Positions 16,750-26,149 are shown, counted from the first letter of the stretch. The stretch is DNA of 36,345 nt from a bacterium (GCA_029210545.1 JARGFV010000014.1:1-36345), one strand, 5' to 3'. Numbers and translations: made by a program. The notes: a model not told the origin generated them from the sequence alone.

Positions 16750-17400
16750 ATGAGACTCAAGAAGCACAGGACTTTACGTGAGCAGATCGTCGCCTCACTC
16801 CGCGATTCCATCGTCAAGGGTGAGCTGCGGTCGGGTCAGAAACTGACGGAACCGGAACTGGCCGATAAGCTTGGGATCAGCCGCACACCCATCAGGGAGG
16901 CGTTCCGCCAGCTGGAAAGCGAGGGGTTCCTTACCGTGATCCCGCGGCGCGGGGCAGTGGTTTCGAGCATCACCCGCAAGGAGGTCCAGGATTTTTACGA
17001 GATCAAGAGCCTCCTGGAAGGTTACGCGGCGCGCATTGCCGCCGACAGGATCACGAAGAAGGACATCGACAAGCTCAAGAAGCTCAACGAACAGCTCGAA
17101 GCGCTCGTCCCGGGGAATGATGTTGAAGCGTTTTTTCGGAAAAACAATGAATTTCACAACACTTTCATAGCCCTTTGCGGCAACGAAAAGCTGCTGGAGA
17201 TCAGGGGCACCCTTGTTCAAAGGTTCCTCAGGTTCCGGCTCCAGGCTCTTTCGGTCCCCGGTCGATTCATGGATTCGGTAAGGCAGCACCGGGTCATCAT
17301 CCGGGCGCTTGCCAAAAAGGACGGGCGCCTGGCCGAGGCGGTGGTGTTGGAGCACTCCCTGTTGAGTGGGGAGGAACTGGCCGAGCAGCTCGATGAATAA
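16750..17400 (+). CDS. GntR-family regulator with FCD domain (first of a tandem pair)
   Basis: 216-residue transcription factor. The N-terminal winged helix-turn-helix has the GntR signature IVKGELRSGQKLTEPELADK followed by LGISRTPIREAFRQLESEGF and RRGAVV. The C-terminal all-helical FCD domain (about residues 75-210) has the metal/ligand residues expected in EFHNTFIALCGN and VRQHRVIIRAL. FCD regulators usually sense carboxylic acids. Ribosome binding site aaaaggt lies six bases before the ATG. Its position ahead of two formate-dehydrogenase genes suggests it senses formate or a related acid and controls them; this is inference. Confidence 0.88.
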   Translation: MRLKKHRTLREQIVASLRDSIVKGELRSGQKLTEPELADKLGISRTPIREAFRQLESEGFLTVIPRRGAVVSSITRKEVQDFYEIKSLLEGYAARIAADRITKKDIDKLKKLNEQLEALVPGNDVEAFFRKNNEFHNTFIALCGNEKLLEIRGTLVQRFLRFRLQALSVPGRFMDSVRQHRVIIRALAKKDGRLAEAVVLEHSLLSGEELAEQLDE

Positions 17401-17463
17401 GGTGGCGGCCATACCTGGGATCCGGCGGTTTGATGACCGCGTGCCAGGAACGGGGAGGGGTTA

Positions 17464-18150
17464 ATGAGCGATTTCAAGATCAGGATCGAAGAGCCAAAAC
17501 TGCTCTCCGAGGACATCGCCGAATCGATCAAGACAGCCATTATCAAGGGGAAGTTCAAGCCCGGGGAAAAGATCTCGGAAGGGGAGTTGGCCGAATCCAT
17601 GGGAATCAGCCGCACACCTCTCAGGGAAGCGTTCCGCAAGCTGGAAAACGAAGGTTTCATCAGGATCATTCCCAGGAAAGGGGCCGTCGTCACTCCGATC
17701 GACGCTGACGAGACGTACCACCTTTACGAGATCAAAAGCACCCTCGAAGGGTTGGCCGCCAGGTTGGCTGTGGTGAACATGCAGGAAAAAGACCTGGACA
17801 AACTGGTCAGGATCAACGGGGAGCTGAGAGAACTCATCGACAAAAACGACCTGGAGGCGTTCTACAAGGCCCATACGAGGTTCCACGAGGTGTTCGTGAA
17901 ACTCTCCGGTAATCAGAGGCTTATCCAGATCATCTACAACCTAAACGACCATTTCAAACGGTTCGGCATCGTTTCCCTGACCCTCCCGGGCCAATACGAT
18001 AACGCCATCCGCCAGCACGAGGAGATCATCGAGGCTTTCAGACAGGGCGACGATAAACTCGTGGAGGAAAGGGTCAAGAGCAACGTCATGACCGGTGGCC
18101 AAGTCCTCATTGACCACCTGTGCGAAGTCGAGAGCAGTAAAGAAAAATAG
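17464..18150 (+). CDS. GntR-family regulator with FCD domain (second of a tandem pair)
   Basis: 228-residue paralogue of the preceding regulator, 63 bp downstream and on the same strand. The DNA-binding domain is very similar (MGISRTPLREAFRKLENEGF, RKGAVV) and the FCD domain keeps RFHEVFVKLSGNQRLIQI and IRQHEEIIEAF. The recognition helices (SRTPIREAFRQL versus SRTPLREAFRKL) are nearly the same, so the two proteins may share operators or form mixed dimers. Ribosome binding site gggagggg lies four bases before the ATG. Confidence 0.88.
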   Translation: MSDFKIRIEEPKLLSEDIAESIKTAIIKGKFKPGEKISEGELAESMGISRTPLREAFRKLENEGFIRIIPRKGAVVTPIDADETYHLYEIKSTLEGLAARLAVVNMQEKDLDKLVRINGELRELIDKNDLEAFYKAHTRFHEVFVKLSGNQRLIQIIYNLNDHFKRFGIVSLTLPGQYDNAIRQHEEIIEAFRQGDDKLVEERVKSNVMTGGQVLIDHLCEVESSKEK

Positions 18151-18157
18151 CTGTATT

Positions 18158-18199
18158 CAGTAATCAGTAATCAGAACCCTAAACCCGAAACCCGAAACC
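18158..18199 (+). repeat. Heptamer array after the second regulator
   Basis: Six 7-bp units in exact register: cagtaat, cagtaat, cagaacc, ctaaacc, cgaaacc, cgaaacc. The unit changes step by step along the array, which shows the drifting character well. Confidence 0.85.
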
Positions 18200-18250
18200 G
18201 TAGTTCCCCCCATTGATTCAAAGCCCTTTCTCTGCCATTATCGGCCGGTA

Positions 18251-18280
18251 CCGCAAAAAACGTGGGATCGGTTTTTGCGG
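18251..18280. other. Inverted repeat CCGCAAAAA...TTTTTGCGG
   Basis: A perfect 9-bp inverted repeat with a 12-bp loop in the 311-bp gap before the formate dehydrogenase-like gene. The rest of the gap is AT-rich (18340-18420), as expected of a promoter, but no clear -10/-35 pair was chosen. The repeat could be a terminator for the regulator transcript or an operator; it has no trailing T tract. Confidence 0.4.
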
Positions 18281-18461
18281 TGAAATGTGAACCGTAAAAT
18301 GAACGCTATTGCCGTTGATCCGTTGCATCTGACCATGCGATTTTTTCTGAAAAGGGACTTTGATTGTTAACCGCAACTTAATTAATTACCAAATAGGCCT
18401 ATATCGAATTGAAAACACGCTTCACCATTCACTTTTCACGTGTCACCAGCCTAAATAATCC

Positions 18462-21275
18462 ATGAAAATCAACCGTCGAACCTTCCTCAAAACGAGCGGC
18501 TGTATGCTCGCTTCCATCCTTTCGGGCGGCAAGGCCTTTCCCCTGGGGGCAGCCCCGGCTGCCAGGGTCCTGTTCGGCCGAGAGGTTGCAAGCAGATGTC
18601 CACTGTGCTCCCTGGGGTGCGGACTCATCTATCGATCCCGGGGCCAGGGCCGCTGGCACGTGGAAGGAGATCCGGACTGTCCCATCGCGGAAGGGTCGCT
18701 GTGTGCCCGGGGCAGTGTTCTTACCACCTCCATCAATGACAGCCCGGCCGGGGTCACTCCGCTTTACAGGCCGCCCGGTTCAAACCGGTGGAAGGAGATC
18801 GGCTGGGAAGAGGCGGTTAAGCTGACCGCCAGACGTATCAAGGACCTGAGAGATCGGGAACTCGGGTACGTCAACGGTGACGGGGGAAAGCCGGTCAACC
18901 GTTTCGACGGGCTCGGGGTTCTGGCGGGCGGCAGCCTGACAAACGAGGAAGCGTACACCGTATCCAAGCTGTTCCGCGCCCTCGGCGTGACAAACATGGA
19001 CACGACGGTCCGGTCGAGCCACGCCATGGCGCTTCTCGGACTCATGGATTCCCTCGGGTTCCCCGGAGCGACCCATCCGGCCCCCCAGGTTGTCCACAGT
19101 GACGTGGTGGTCCTCGTGGGCTGCAACCCCGGCCTGACGGCTCCTCCCCTGGCCAGGGCCCTGAACCGGGTTCGACAGCGGAGGGGGACGGTCATCGTCA
19201 TTGATCCCCGACGTTCCGAAACCGTTAAAGGGGAGGATCTCTGGCTCCAGCTGCGCCCTGGAACCGACAACGCCGTACTCGGCGCCATGCTCAGCTGGAT
19301 CCTCACCAACGCCGACATAAGCAAGGGCGATCTCATCGAGTACACCGACGCGTCGTATATCTCTCTCAGCGAGGTGATGGGTCGATACGAGAGATACACG
19401 ACGGGCAAATACCAGAACTGGAACATCGTTGACGAGTCCCTTCAGGAGCCCTACTCCATATTCCAGCGGATGAAGGAGAACTTTGAAAGGTACGATATCC
19501 GGAAGGTGTCCAATATCGCCGGGGTGGACGTAGGGCTTTTACGCCGTGCCTGCTCGCTCCTCGCACGCACCACCAGCGCCGATTTTTCGGCTACCTTTGT
19601 GTTCGGGTCCGGTGCGCTTTCAAGCCCTTCGGGACCTGGCAAGGTCCGGATGGCCCTGGCCATCCAGGCTCTTCTCGGAAACCTGGACAAAAAAGGGGGC
19701 GGAATCGTTCTGCCGGTGGGGGCAGGGAATGCCCAGGGGGTCTGCGACATGGGACTGCTTGCGCCTTACCTGCCGGGTTATCTGCCGTTGCCGCGGCAAG
19801 GTGACAACCCCGACGGAGAAGGGTCCGGGGAAGCGTTGGAGGCGCTGCTGCGTTCATGGTATCCGGGCCAGACATCCCAAAGAGCGAAAAGCTACCTGCC
19901 CGTACTGGAACCTGACGAGCATCCAACCATCAGCACCATCCTCGAGGGGATGGAAGATGAGAGGGTGAGGGCTCTCATCACCATCGGCGCTGATCCCGCG
20001 GGAAGCGTTACCGACAGCTCCTCCATTTTACCGGCCCTCGACAATCTCGATCTCCTGGTCGTGATGGATTCCACTCTCAACCGGACCAGCCTGTTCTGGA
20101 GCCTTGAACCAGGCAGGGAAACCTCCATCAAGACCGAAGTTCTTTTTATCCCTATCCAGGCACCCGTGCAAAAGAACGGGTCCATGACCGACGGGGGCCG
20201 CAGGGTCCGGAGGGTTACGCCGCCCGAGGGCAGTGAAGATACCTCCCCGGGCCTGCTCCGGTTCGTTGTGCAGCTCGGCAACTCCATCCAAACCAATTAC
20301 AGCCATGAAGGGGGAGTCCTTCCCGGTCCCGTGAAAGATCTGGATTGGCCCCTGGAGCGGCTTCCGGAGGAGGTGGCAGCGGAGATCAACGGTTCAAGGT
20401 CGGCCTTGTCAGGAGATATCCTCCTTCCTCCCGGTAAAGATTGGCAGAGTTCAGACCGCTGCCCGAATCACCTTTACAGGGGATGGGTGGAGGCCGGCCG
20501 CTGGAAGGCCTCTGACAGGGATCGCTCTGATCCGTACGCTCTGGGCCTGTATGAAAGGTGGGGATGGTTCTGGCCCTGGGGTATTGCGGACCCGTTCTCA
20601 TGGATAATCCGTCGAAAAAGTGCGAGGGGTGTCTACCTGAGGTGGCACGGACAGGAGACAAGACCCTTTGCCTCCATTGATGTGCTGCCTATCCGTCCCC
20701 ATTTGCCGGTGAAGTTCTGGAAACAGGTTCAGCAGGGCAGCCCGTTCCCGGAGCACTATGAGCCTTTCCACAGCCCTCTGTCCGACTTCCTGACAGGGGG
20801 GCGCTCCAATCCAAACATGGTACCCAGGCATGAGGGAAAAGATCAGTGGGGGTACCTTTCGAGGCGGCCTGGGGACATCCTGACCACCTATCCCGTCATT
20901 ATCACCTTGCACAGGACAGCGAATATCATGGGCACAGGCGGCGTCACCGCCGGTTGGGATGCCCTGAGGGAACTGGGGACAGGCAGGATCGTGGAGATCG
21001 GTGTGGAGCTGGCCGATGGAATGGAGTTGATAACCGGGGACCTTGTCAGGATCATTTCCCCCCATAATGAAAAGGGTGTCGAGGCCCGTGTCCACGTCAC
21101 GCGGAGAGTCGGCGTGTTCACGGACAACGGCAAACAGTATCATGTGGCGTCCGTCACCCTTTTCGGTGAGAACGGTCCCGGTATCAACACACTGACCCCG
21201 CCGGCCTTTGACCGCATCAGCGGGGGCATGGAGATGAAGGTGTTTATGGGGAGGATCGAAAAAGATGACGGCTGA
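18462..21275 (+). CDS. Formate dehydrogenase-like molybdopterin oxidoreductase, Ser at the Sec position
   Basis: 937-residue bis-MGD enzyme paralogous to the Sec-containing alpha subunit downstream. A Tat signal (NRRTFLKTSG) implies folded export. An N-terminal [4Fe-4S] set is C-P-L-C-S-L-G-C, with the fourth Cys in GSLCARG. Aligning by the FDH-N landmark, the Sec-His pair of the classic enzyme corresponds to Ser186-His187 (RSSHAMALL, codon AGC at 19017-19019). The catalytic Sec/Cys is therefore replaced while the adjacent His is kept. The C-terminal molydopterin-dinucleotide-binding domain is present (TLHRTANIMGTGG). No electron-transfer partner is encoded directly beside it. It may be a divergent oxidoreductase, a non-catalytic partner or an enzyme with serine-ligated metal. 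Confidence 0.82.
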   Translation: MKINRRTFLKTSGCMLASILSGGKAFPLGAAPAARVLFGREVASRCPLCSLGCGLIYRSRGQGRWHVEGDPDCPIAEGSLCARGSVLTTSINDSPAGVTPLYRPPGSNRWKEIGWEEAVKLTARRIKDLRDRELGYVNGDGGKPVNRFDGLGVLAGGSLTNEEAYTVSKLFRALGVTNMDTTVRSSHAMALLGLMDSLGFPGATHPAPQVVHSDVVVLVGCNPGLTAPPLARALNRVRQRRGTVIVIDPRRSETVKGEDLWLQLRPGTDNAVLGAMLSWILTNADISKGDLIEYTDASYISLSEVMGRYERYTTGKYQNWNIVDESLQEPYSIFQRMKENFERYDIRKVSNIAGVDVGLLRRACSLLARTTSADFSATFVFGSGALSSPSGPGKVRMALAIQALLGNLDKKGGGIVLPVGAGNAQGVCDMGLLAPYLPGYLPLPRQGDNPDGEGSGEALEALLRSWYPGQTSQRAKSYLPVLEPDEHPTISTILEGMEDERVRALITIGADPAGSVTDSSSILPALDNLDLLVVMDSTLNRTSLFWSLEPGRETSIKTEVLFIPIQAPVQKNGSMTDGGRRVRRVTPPEGSEDTSPGLLRFVVQLGNSIQTNYSHEGGVLPGPVKDLDWPLERLPEEVAAEINGSRSALSGDILLPPGKDWQSSDRCPNHLYRGWVEAGRWKASDRDRSDPYALGLYERWGWFWPWGIADPFSWIIRRKSARGVYLRWHGQETRPFASIDVLPIRPHLPVKFWKQVQQGSPFPEHYEPFHSPLSDFLTGGRSNPNMVPRHEGKDQWGYLSRRPGDILTTYPVIITLHRTANIMGTGGVTAGWDALRELGTGRIVEIGVELADGMELITGDLVRIISPHNEKGVEARVHVTRRVGVFTDNGKQYHVASVTLFGENGPGINTLTPPAFDRISGGMEMKVFMGRIEKDDG

Positions 21276-21303
21276 CAATTTCCGCCGCCATCTTTTTCGA
21301 TCC
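21253..21303 (+). other. Long hairpin straddling the stop codon of the FDH-like gene
   Basis: GGATCGAAAAAGATG (21253-21267) is the perfect reverse complement of 21289-21303, and CGGC/GCCG extends the stem inward past one mismatch. The TGA stop (21273-21275) sits in the loop. There is no T tract after the stem, so it is more likely a 3' stabiliser or weak terminator than a classic intrinsic terminator. Confidence 0.7.
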
Positions 21304-21304
21304 A

Positions 21305-21496
<192 letters not shown>

Positions 21497-21531
21497 GCCC
21501 TGTTGCATAACGCGCAACAATGGAGATTCCA

Positions 21532-22458
21532 ATGTCTGAAAGCACTATCAGGAACAGGTCATTTAAAGATGCCCTCTTTTCTGGGTCCATGGACGCGGAG
21601 GGTATGGAAGACGTTCTTCAGCTTTACCGGGATCTTTTCCCCGTGGTCAGTGTCGGTGCAGGCGAGGGTGCCGATACCAGGGAACTGGGGGAAGAAGAGA
21701 TCCAGATGCGGCTCGACGAAGGGTTCACACTTTTAGAGCCGGTCGATATCCTGCCCGATACCGGGGAATTGGCAAAAAGAGCCGAAGAGGTGGTGAAGAT
21801 CCTTGTCGGTCATTCCGAAGACGCCGAGACTGTTACTTTGACCATGTCTTCCCTCCTTGAAGATCCGGATGCCTTCCATGGGCTTGCCGCTGTCTGGCTC
21901 AAGGAGGGAGATGCCGTCCTGAGGGAAAAGCTGGGGGACCTGGAAGGGGTAAACCCCGAGGCAGTGATGTTTGTCCTGTTTAACTCTCTCAAAGGGTCCT
22001 TCCTCGAGGCTGCCGCCAGGTTCTCCCATTTCGATACCGGTAAATGGGAGCAGGGACGATGCCCTGTCTGCGGTGGAGAACCGGCGGCCGCCTATACCAT
22101 GGGAGAGGGCGGGAAAAGGCATCTCATCTGTCACCGCTGCGAGACTCACTGGCGGTTCAGGCGCCTTACCTGCCCTTACTGCGGCCACGAGAGCCCGGAG
22201 GAGTCCGGCTATCTGTTTTCAGAAGACCCGGAATACAGGTTCCTGACCGGCGCCGTCTGCGGTGAATGCCGCTCCTACATAAAGAGCTGGCGCGTGGAGG
22301 GGGACGATCCCGGTGATCTGCACCCTGAGGTGGAGGATCTGAAGACCCCCGGATTCGACAGGGCCGTGGAAGGGGAAAGCTACCGCAGGGGAGCGCCCAA
22401 TATCTTCGGCGTCCGGGTCGGGACCGCGGAGGATAAAGGTCGCCCTGAAAGAGTGTGA
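21532..22458 (+). CDS. fdhE: Formate dehydrogenase accessory protein FdhE
   Basis: Cytoplasmic maturation factor needed for active periplasmic formate dehydrogenases; it is a rubredoxin-like iron protein. The C-terminal half carries the paired cysteine motifs RCPVCGGEPAAAYTM, RCETHWRFRRLTCPYCGHES and CGECRSYIK, the family signature. The N-terminal half (RNRSFKDALFSG onward) is the helical FdhE domain. Start set at 21532 (MSESTIRNRS) because tggaga lies seven to ten bases upstream; an ATG at 21520 would place that element inside the coding region. Lying between the two FDH catalytic-subunit genes, it should serve the Sec enzyme and possibly the Ser paralogue. Confidence 0.88.
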   Translation: MSESTIRNRSFKDALFSGSMDAEGMEDVLQLYRDLFPVVSVGAGEGADTRELGEEEIQMRLDEGFTLLEPVDILPDTGELAKRAEEVVKILVGHSEDAETVTLTMSSLLEDPDAFHGLAAVWLKEGDAVLREKLGDLEGVNPEAVMFVLFNSLKGSFLEAAARFSHFDTGKWEQGRCPVCGGEPAAAYTMGEGGKRHLICHRCETHWRFRRLTCPYCGHESPEESGYLFSEDPEYRFLTGAVCGECRSYIKSWRVEGDDPGDLHPEVEDLKTPGFDRAVEGESYRRGAPNIFGVRVGTAEDKGRPERV

Positions 22459-22811
22459 TTTTTATTTCAATCGCCCAGTTTACCCTTGAAAAATGAAGCT
22501 TCGTAGGATATGTTCATGTTTCATATGCATGCTGTGTCCCGGGGTGGGCGCTGTATGCATCCAATCCGGCATCATTCAAGATGCCCGTTTTGAGGGGTAG
22601 GACGAGTTTAAGATCCGGTTGCATTCAATTTGTAACCTCGCGGGAAGTCTCTTCGATATTTTACGGGCAGTCATGCCAATCGCACTACAGGCGTGATGAC
22701 TCCCCCGTCGGGATGCGCACTCTGCGCACATCCTGTTTGATGGGTTTTTCAAGCCTATCACCACATACGGGCAGAACAGCCCGCCATAATATCTGACGAA
22801 AAAGTCAGTTA
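22459..22811. other. Intergenic region ahead of the structured leader
   Basis: 353 bp with no recognised gene and, unusually here, no clear heptamer array. A small hairpin (cgggcagaacagcccg, about 22768-22783) and a -10-like cataat (22785-22790) sit just before the leader; the latter would place a transcription start close to 22797, but no convincing -35 was found. Confidence 0.4.
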
Positions 22812-22905
22812 GGGGCCTTCCGATCCCGTCACATCCCTCCGGGATGGCCGGGACGATAGGGTGCCGGGAGCAATCCCGCCGCCTGCCGATTGCGCAAAGG
22901 AAGCC
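22812..22905 (+). ncRNA. Candidate molybdenum-cofactor (Moco) riboswitch in the fdh leader
   Basis: A multi-stem RNA can be drawn. P1 pairs cttcc (22817-22821) with ggaag (22899-22903), extended by gg/cc past a bulge. A stem cgtc/gacg (22827-22830/22852-22855) encloses CATCCC/GGGATG (22832-22837/22841-22846). A further hairpin CGGGA-GCAA-TCCCG (22865-22878) carries a GNRA tetraloop. Agg/cct (22858-22860/22882-22884) closes above it. The 3' side of P1 is also the 5' arm of the following terminator, so folding of P1 and termination exclude each other. Moco riboswitches precede molybdoenzyme genes and use a GNRA-loop contact, which fits, but the assignment is from memory of the class, not a model search. 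Confidence 0.5.
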
Positions 22906-22937
22906 ATGACATGCTCATGGCTTCCTTTTTGTATTTT
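22899..22937 (+). terminator. Intrinsic terminator in the fdh leader
   Basis: An 11-bp perfect stem, GGAAGCCATGA (22899-22909) and TCATGGCTTCC (22915-22925), with loop CATGC and a following T-rich tract (ttttt, then gtatttttt). It lies 110 bp upstream of the alpha-subunit ATG on the sense strand, so it must be a conditional terminator or attenuator for the operon. Confidence 0.9.
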
Positions 22938-23047
22938 TTAGAAGAAAAAACCGCAAAGGGGGGAGGAGGTGAAAGAGCCGAATTATCAGCGGACTGGTTG
23001 TCCACCGTCTTAACCATAACCCGTAAGAAAGGAAGGTGTAGACAAGG

Positions 23048-26000
23048 ATGAACGTAACCAGGAGAGATTTTCTTAAGATCTCCGGTGCGACCATGTCTGG
23101 CGCCGCGCTCGGTGGCCTCGGCCTCCGGGGTACAGCGATGGCGGGAACCCGTACGGGTAACGTCGCCATCAAGTACGCCAAGGAGTCGACCACCGTCTGC
23201 CCTTACTGTGCCGTGGGCTGCGGCATGATCGTCAGTGCCCACGCCGGTAAGGTAGTGAATATTGAGGGAGATCCCGATCATCCGATCAACGAGGGAGCCC
23301 TCTGTTCCAAGGCGCAGGCAGTCAGACAGGTATCGGAGAACCCCTGGCGCATTACCAAGCCTCTGTACCGCGCGCCGCGCAGCGGTGAGTGGAAAGAGGT
23401 CTCTTGGGACTGGGCCTTCAACGAGATCGCAAAACGTGTGAAGAAAAGCCGTGACGCCGGTTTCACCAAGGTCAACGACAAGGGCCAGGTGGTGAACCGG
23501 AACGACGGGATGGCTTCCGTCGGTTCCGCGGCCCTCGACAACGAGGAATGCTATGTTCTCCAGAAGTGGCTTCGCGCCCTCGGCCTGGTGTATATCGAGC
23601 ACCAGGCGCGCATATGACACAGCGCAACCGTAGCGGCTCTGGCAGAGTCGTTTGGAAGGGGCGCGATGACGAACCACTGGATCGACCTCCGGAACTCGGA
23701 TGTCATCATGGTAGCTGGTTCGAACGCCGCCGAGAACCACCCCATCAGCTTCAGATGGGTCATGAAGGCCAAGGAGCAGGGCGCCAAGCTGCTTAGTTTG
23801 GACCCGCGGTTCACCAGAACCTCCTCGAAGGCCGACATCTACGCTCCGATCAGGTCCGGTTCCGACATCGCCTGGCTGGGCGGCATGATCAAGTACATCC
23901 TCGACAACGAGCTGTACCACAAGAAATATGTCGAGCTGTACACCAACGCTCCGTTCCTCGTGAACAAGGATTTCAAGATGCCGGGCGACCTGGACGGCGT
24001 GTTCTCGGGGTACGATCCCAAGAAACGGTCCTATGACAAGAAGGCCTGGGCCTTCCAGACCGACGCCGACGGTGTCGTGAAGAAGGATCCGGAGATGAAG
24101 GACCCGATGTGTGTCCTCCAGCTCCTCAAGAAGCACTACTCCAGGTACACCCTTGACAAGGTCTCGGCCATCAGCGGGACCCCCAAGGAAAAACTCCTCG
24201 AGGTGTACAAGACTTATGCCTCCACGGGCAAGCCCAACCGGACAGGCACCATCATGTACGCCATGGGCTGGACCCAGCACACCGTTGGAGTCCAGAACAT
24301 CCGGGCGATGGCCATGATCCAGCTGCTTCTCGGAAACATCGGGATGGCCGGCGGCGGCGTCAACGCCCTGCGTGGTGAGTCCAACGTCCAGGGGTCCACG
24401 GACCACTGCCTGCTGTTCCACATCCTGCCCGGGTACCTGGGCACCCCCAACGCGGCCCAGGCGACTTTCGCACAGTATAACGAGGCGAAAACGCCCAAAA
24501 CGAAAGAGCCCTATTCGGCCAACTGGTGGAGTAACTACCCGAAGTACAGCGCCAGCCTCCTCAGGGCCCACTTCGGCCTGAGCGCGGATCTCGGAAAGCA
24601 GTACACCTGGCTGCCCAAGCTCGACGTAGGCCAGAACGCCTCATGGCTGATGCTCTTCGACGAGATGCTCAAGGGCAAATTCACGGGCTTCTTCGCCTGG
24701 GGGATGAACCCCGCCTGTTCGGGCGCCAACTCGAACAAGACGCGTGCGGCTCTCGGCAAACTGGACTGGATGGTCAACGTCAACCTGTTCGACAACGAGA
24801 CCGGCTCGTTCTGGCGCGGTCCCGGCATGGACCCCGGTCAGATCAAGACCGAGGTGTTCTTCCTGCCGTGCGCCATGTCCTTCGAGAAGGAAGGGTCCAT
24901 CACCAACTCCGGCCGCTGGGCCCAGTGGCGCTACGCCGCTGTCAAGCCGCCGGCACCCACCGACGCGGACCTCGTCAACGAGCTCCAGTGGCGTGTGAGG
25001 AAGCTGTATGAGGAGCAGGGCGGAGTGTTCCCCGATCCGATCCTCAACCTCGCCTGGGATTACGGCCCCAAGGGCCCCGACGGCAAGACCACCCACATGG
25101 ACGCACACCTCATCGCCAAGGAGATCAACGGCTACTACCTTGAGGACATCAAGGACGACAAGGGCAACGTCATCGCCAAAAAGGGTGAACTGGTGGTTTC
25201 CTTTGCCAAGCTAATGGCCAATGGGAAGACCTCCTCGGGCAACTGGCTGTACAGCCAGTCCTACAACGAGAGCGGCAACAACATGGCCCGGCGAGGCAAG
25301 TCCGACCCCACCGGAACCGGCCTGTACAACGGCTGGTCCTGGTGCTGGCCCGTCAACCGCCGGATCATCTACAACCGCGCCTCCGTGGACGAGTACGGGA
25401 GGCCCTTTGCTCCCCACAAGCCGGTTGTCTACTGGAACGGCGCCAAGTGGGTCGGCGACGTCCCGGACGGAGGATGGCCGCCCCTGCGCAAGCCCAACGG
25501 CACCTGGAACGAAGCGACGAAACTTGCCTACATCATGAAGCCCCACGGCGTTTCGCACCTCTACGGTCCCGGTCTCGCGGAAGGCCCCTTCCCGGAGCAC
25601 TACGAGCCTCTGGAGTGTCCCATCGAGCGCAACCTCATGAACCCCCAGAGGATCAACCCGGTAGCGAAGCTCTTCACCGGGAAGATGGACCAGTTCCTCA
25701 ACTGTGACGACAGGTATCCTATTGTCGCGACGACCTACCGGGTCAGCGAGCACTGGCAGACCGGTGTCCTGACAAGGTGGTTGCCGTGGCAGGCCGAGTT
25801 GATGCCGGCGAGCTTCCTTGAGATGAGCCAGGAACTCGCCAAGGAGAAGGGCATCAAGAACGGAGACAAGGTCGTCGTCTCCTCGGCTCGCGGCAAAGTT
25901 GACGCCGTCGCGGTCGTCACGATACGGTTCAAACCCTTCCAGGTAGCAGGTGCTACCGTCCATCAGGTGGGTCTCCCCTGGCACTTCGGTTGGGCAACAA

Positions 26001-26149
26001 CGGCAGAGTACGACGTCATGGCTAACGGGAAGCCTTACAGCAACCCGACCTATGGCGATGCGGCCAACCTGCTTACGCCCAACATAGGGGACGCCAATAC
26101 CATGATCCCAGAGACGAAGGCCTTCATGGTCAGCGTCGAGAAGAAATAG
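23048..26149 (+). CDS. fdnG: Formate dehydrogenase-N alpha subunit, selenoprotein (UGA read as Sec)
   Basis: Catalytic subunit oxidising formate to CO2 in the periplasm at a Mo- or W-bis-MGD centre. It is one gene of 1033 residues, although an in-frame TGA at 23615-23617 splits it into two open frames. Reading the TGA as Sec190 gives QARI-U-HSATVAALAESFGR, then GAMTNHW, the exact FdnG/FdoG active-site context. A Tat signal (TRRDFLKISG) opens the protein, followed by a [4Fe-4S] motif (CPYCAVGCGM, with the fourth Cys in GALCSKA). The length matches FdnG (about 1015). A ribosome binding site lies in gaaaggaaggtg before the ATG. It is first in a three-gene operon with beta and gamma subunits, behind a leader with a terminator. 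Confidence 0.97.
23615..23617 (+). other. Selenocysteine codon (UGA)
   Basis: Codon 190 of the alpha-subunit frame. The flanking residues before and after it match FDH-N on both sides with no frame change, and selA and selB follow 4 kb downstream. Recoding is the only reading that restores the active site. Confidence 0.95.
23618..23657 (+). promoter_or_regulatory. Bacterial SECIS element
   Basis: Directly after the UGA, the RNA can form an apical hairpin from cggctct (23634-23640) and agagtcg (23644-23650) with loop ggc; a G-U pair and an A-U pair can lengthen it to about 23632-23652. A short lower cc/gg pairing (23628-23629/23654-23655) is possible. The hairpin begins about 14-16 bases after the UGA, the distance expected for SelB-binding bacterial SECIS hairpins. 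Confidence 0.75.

Noticed and set aside
22829-24571. A 580-codon open frame on the minus strand across the fdh leader and alpha subunit
   Set aside because: It lies opposite the well-supported selenoprotein gene and the terminator, has no family features, and is a by-product of GC-rich codon use.
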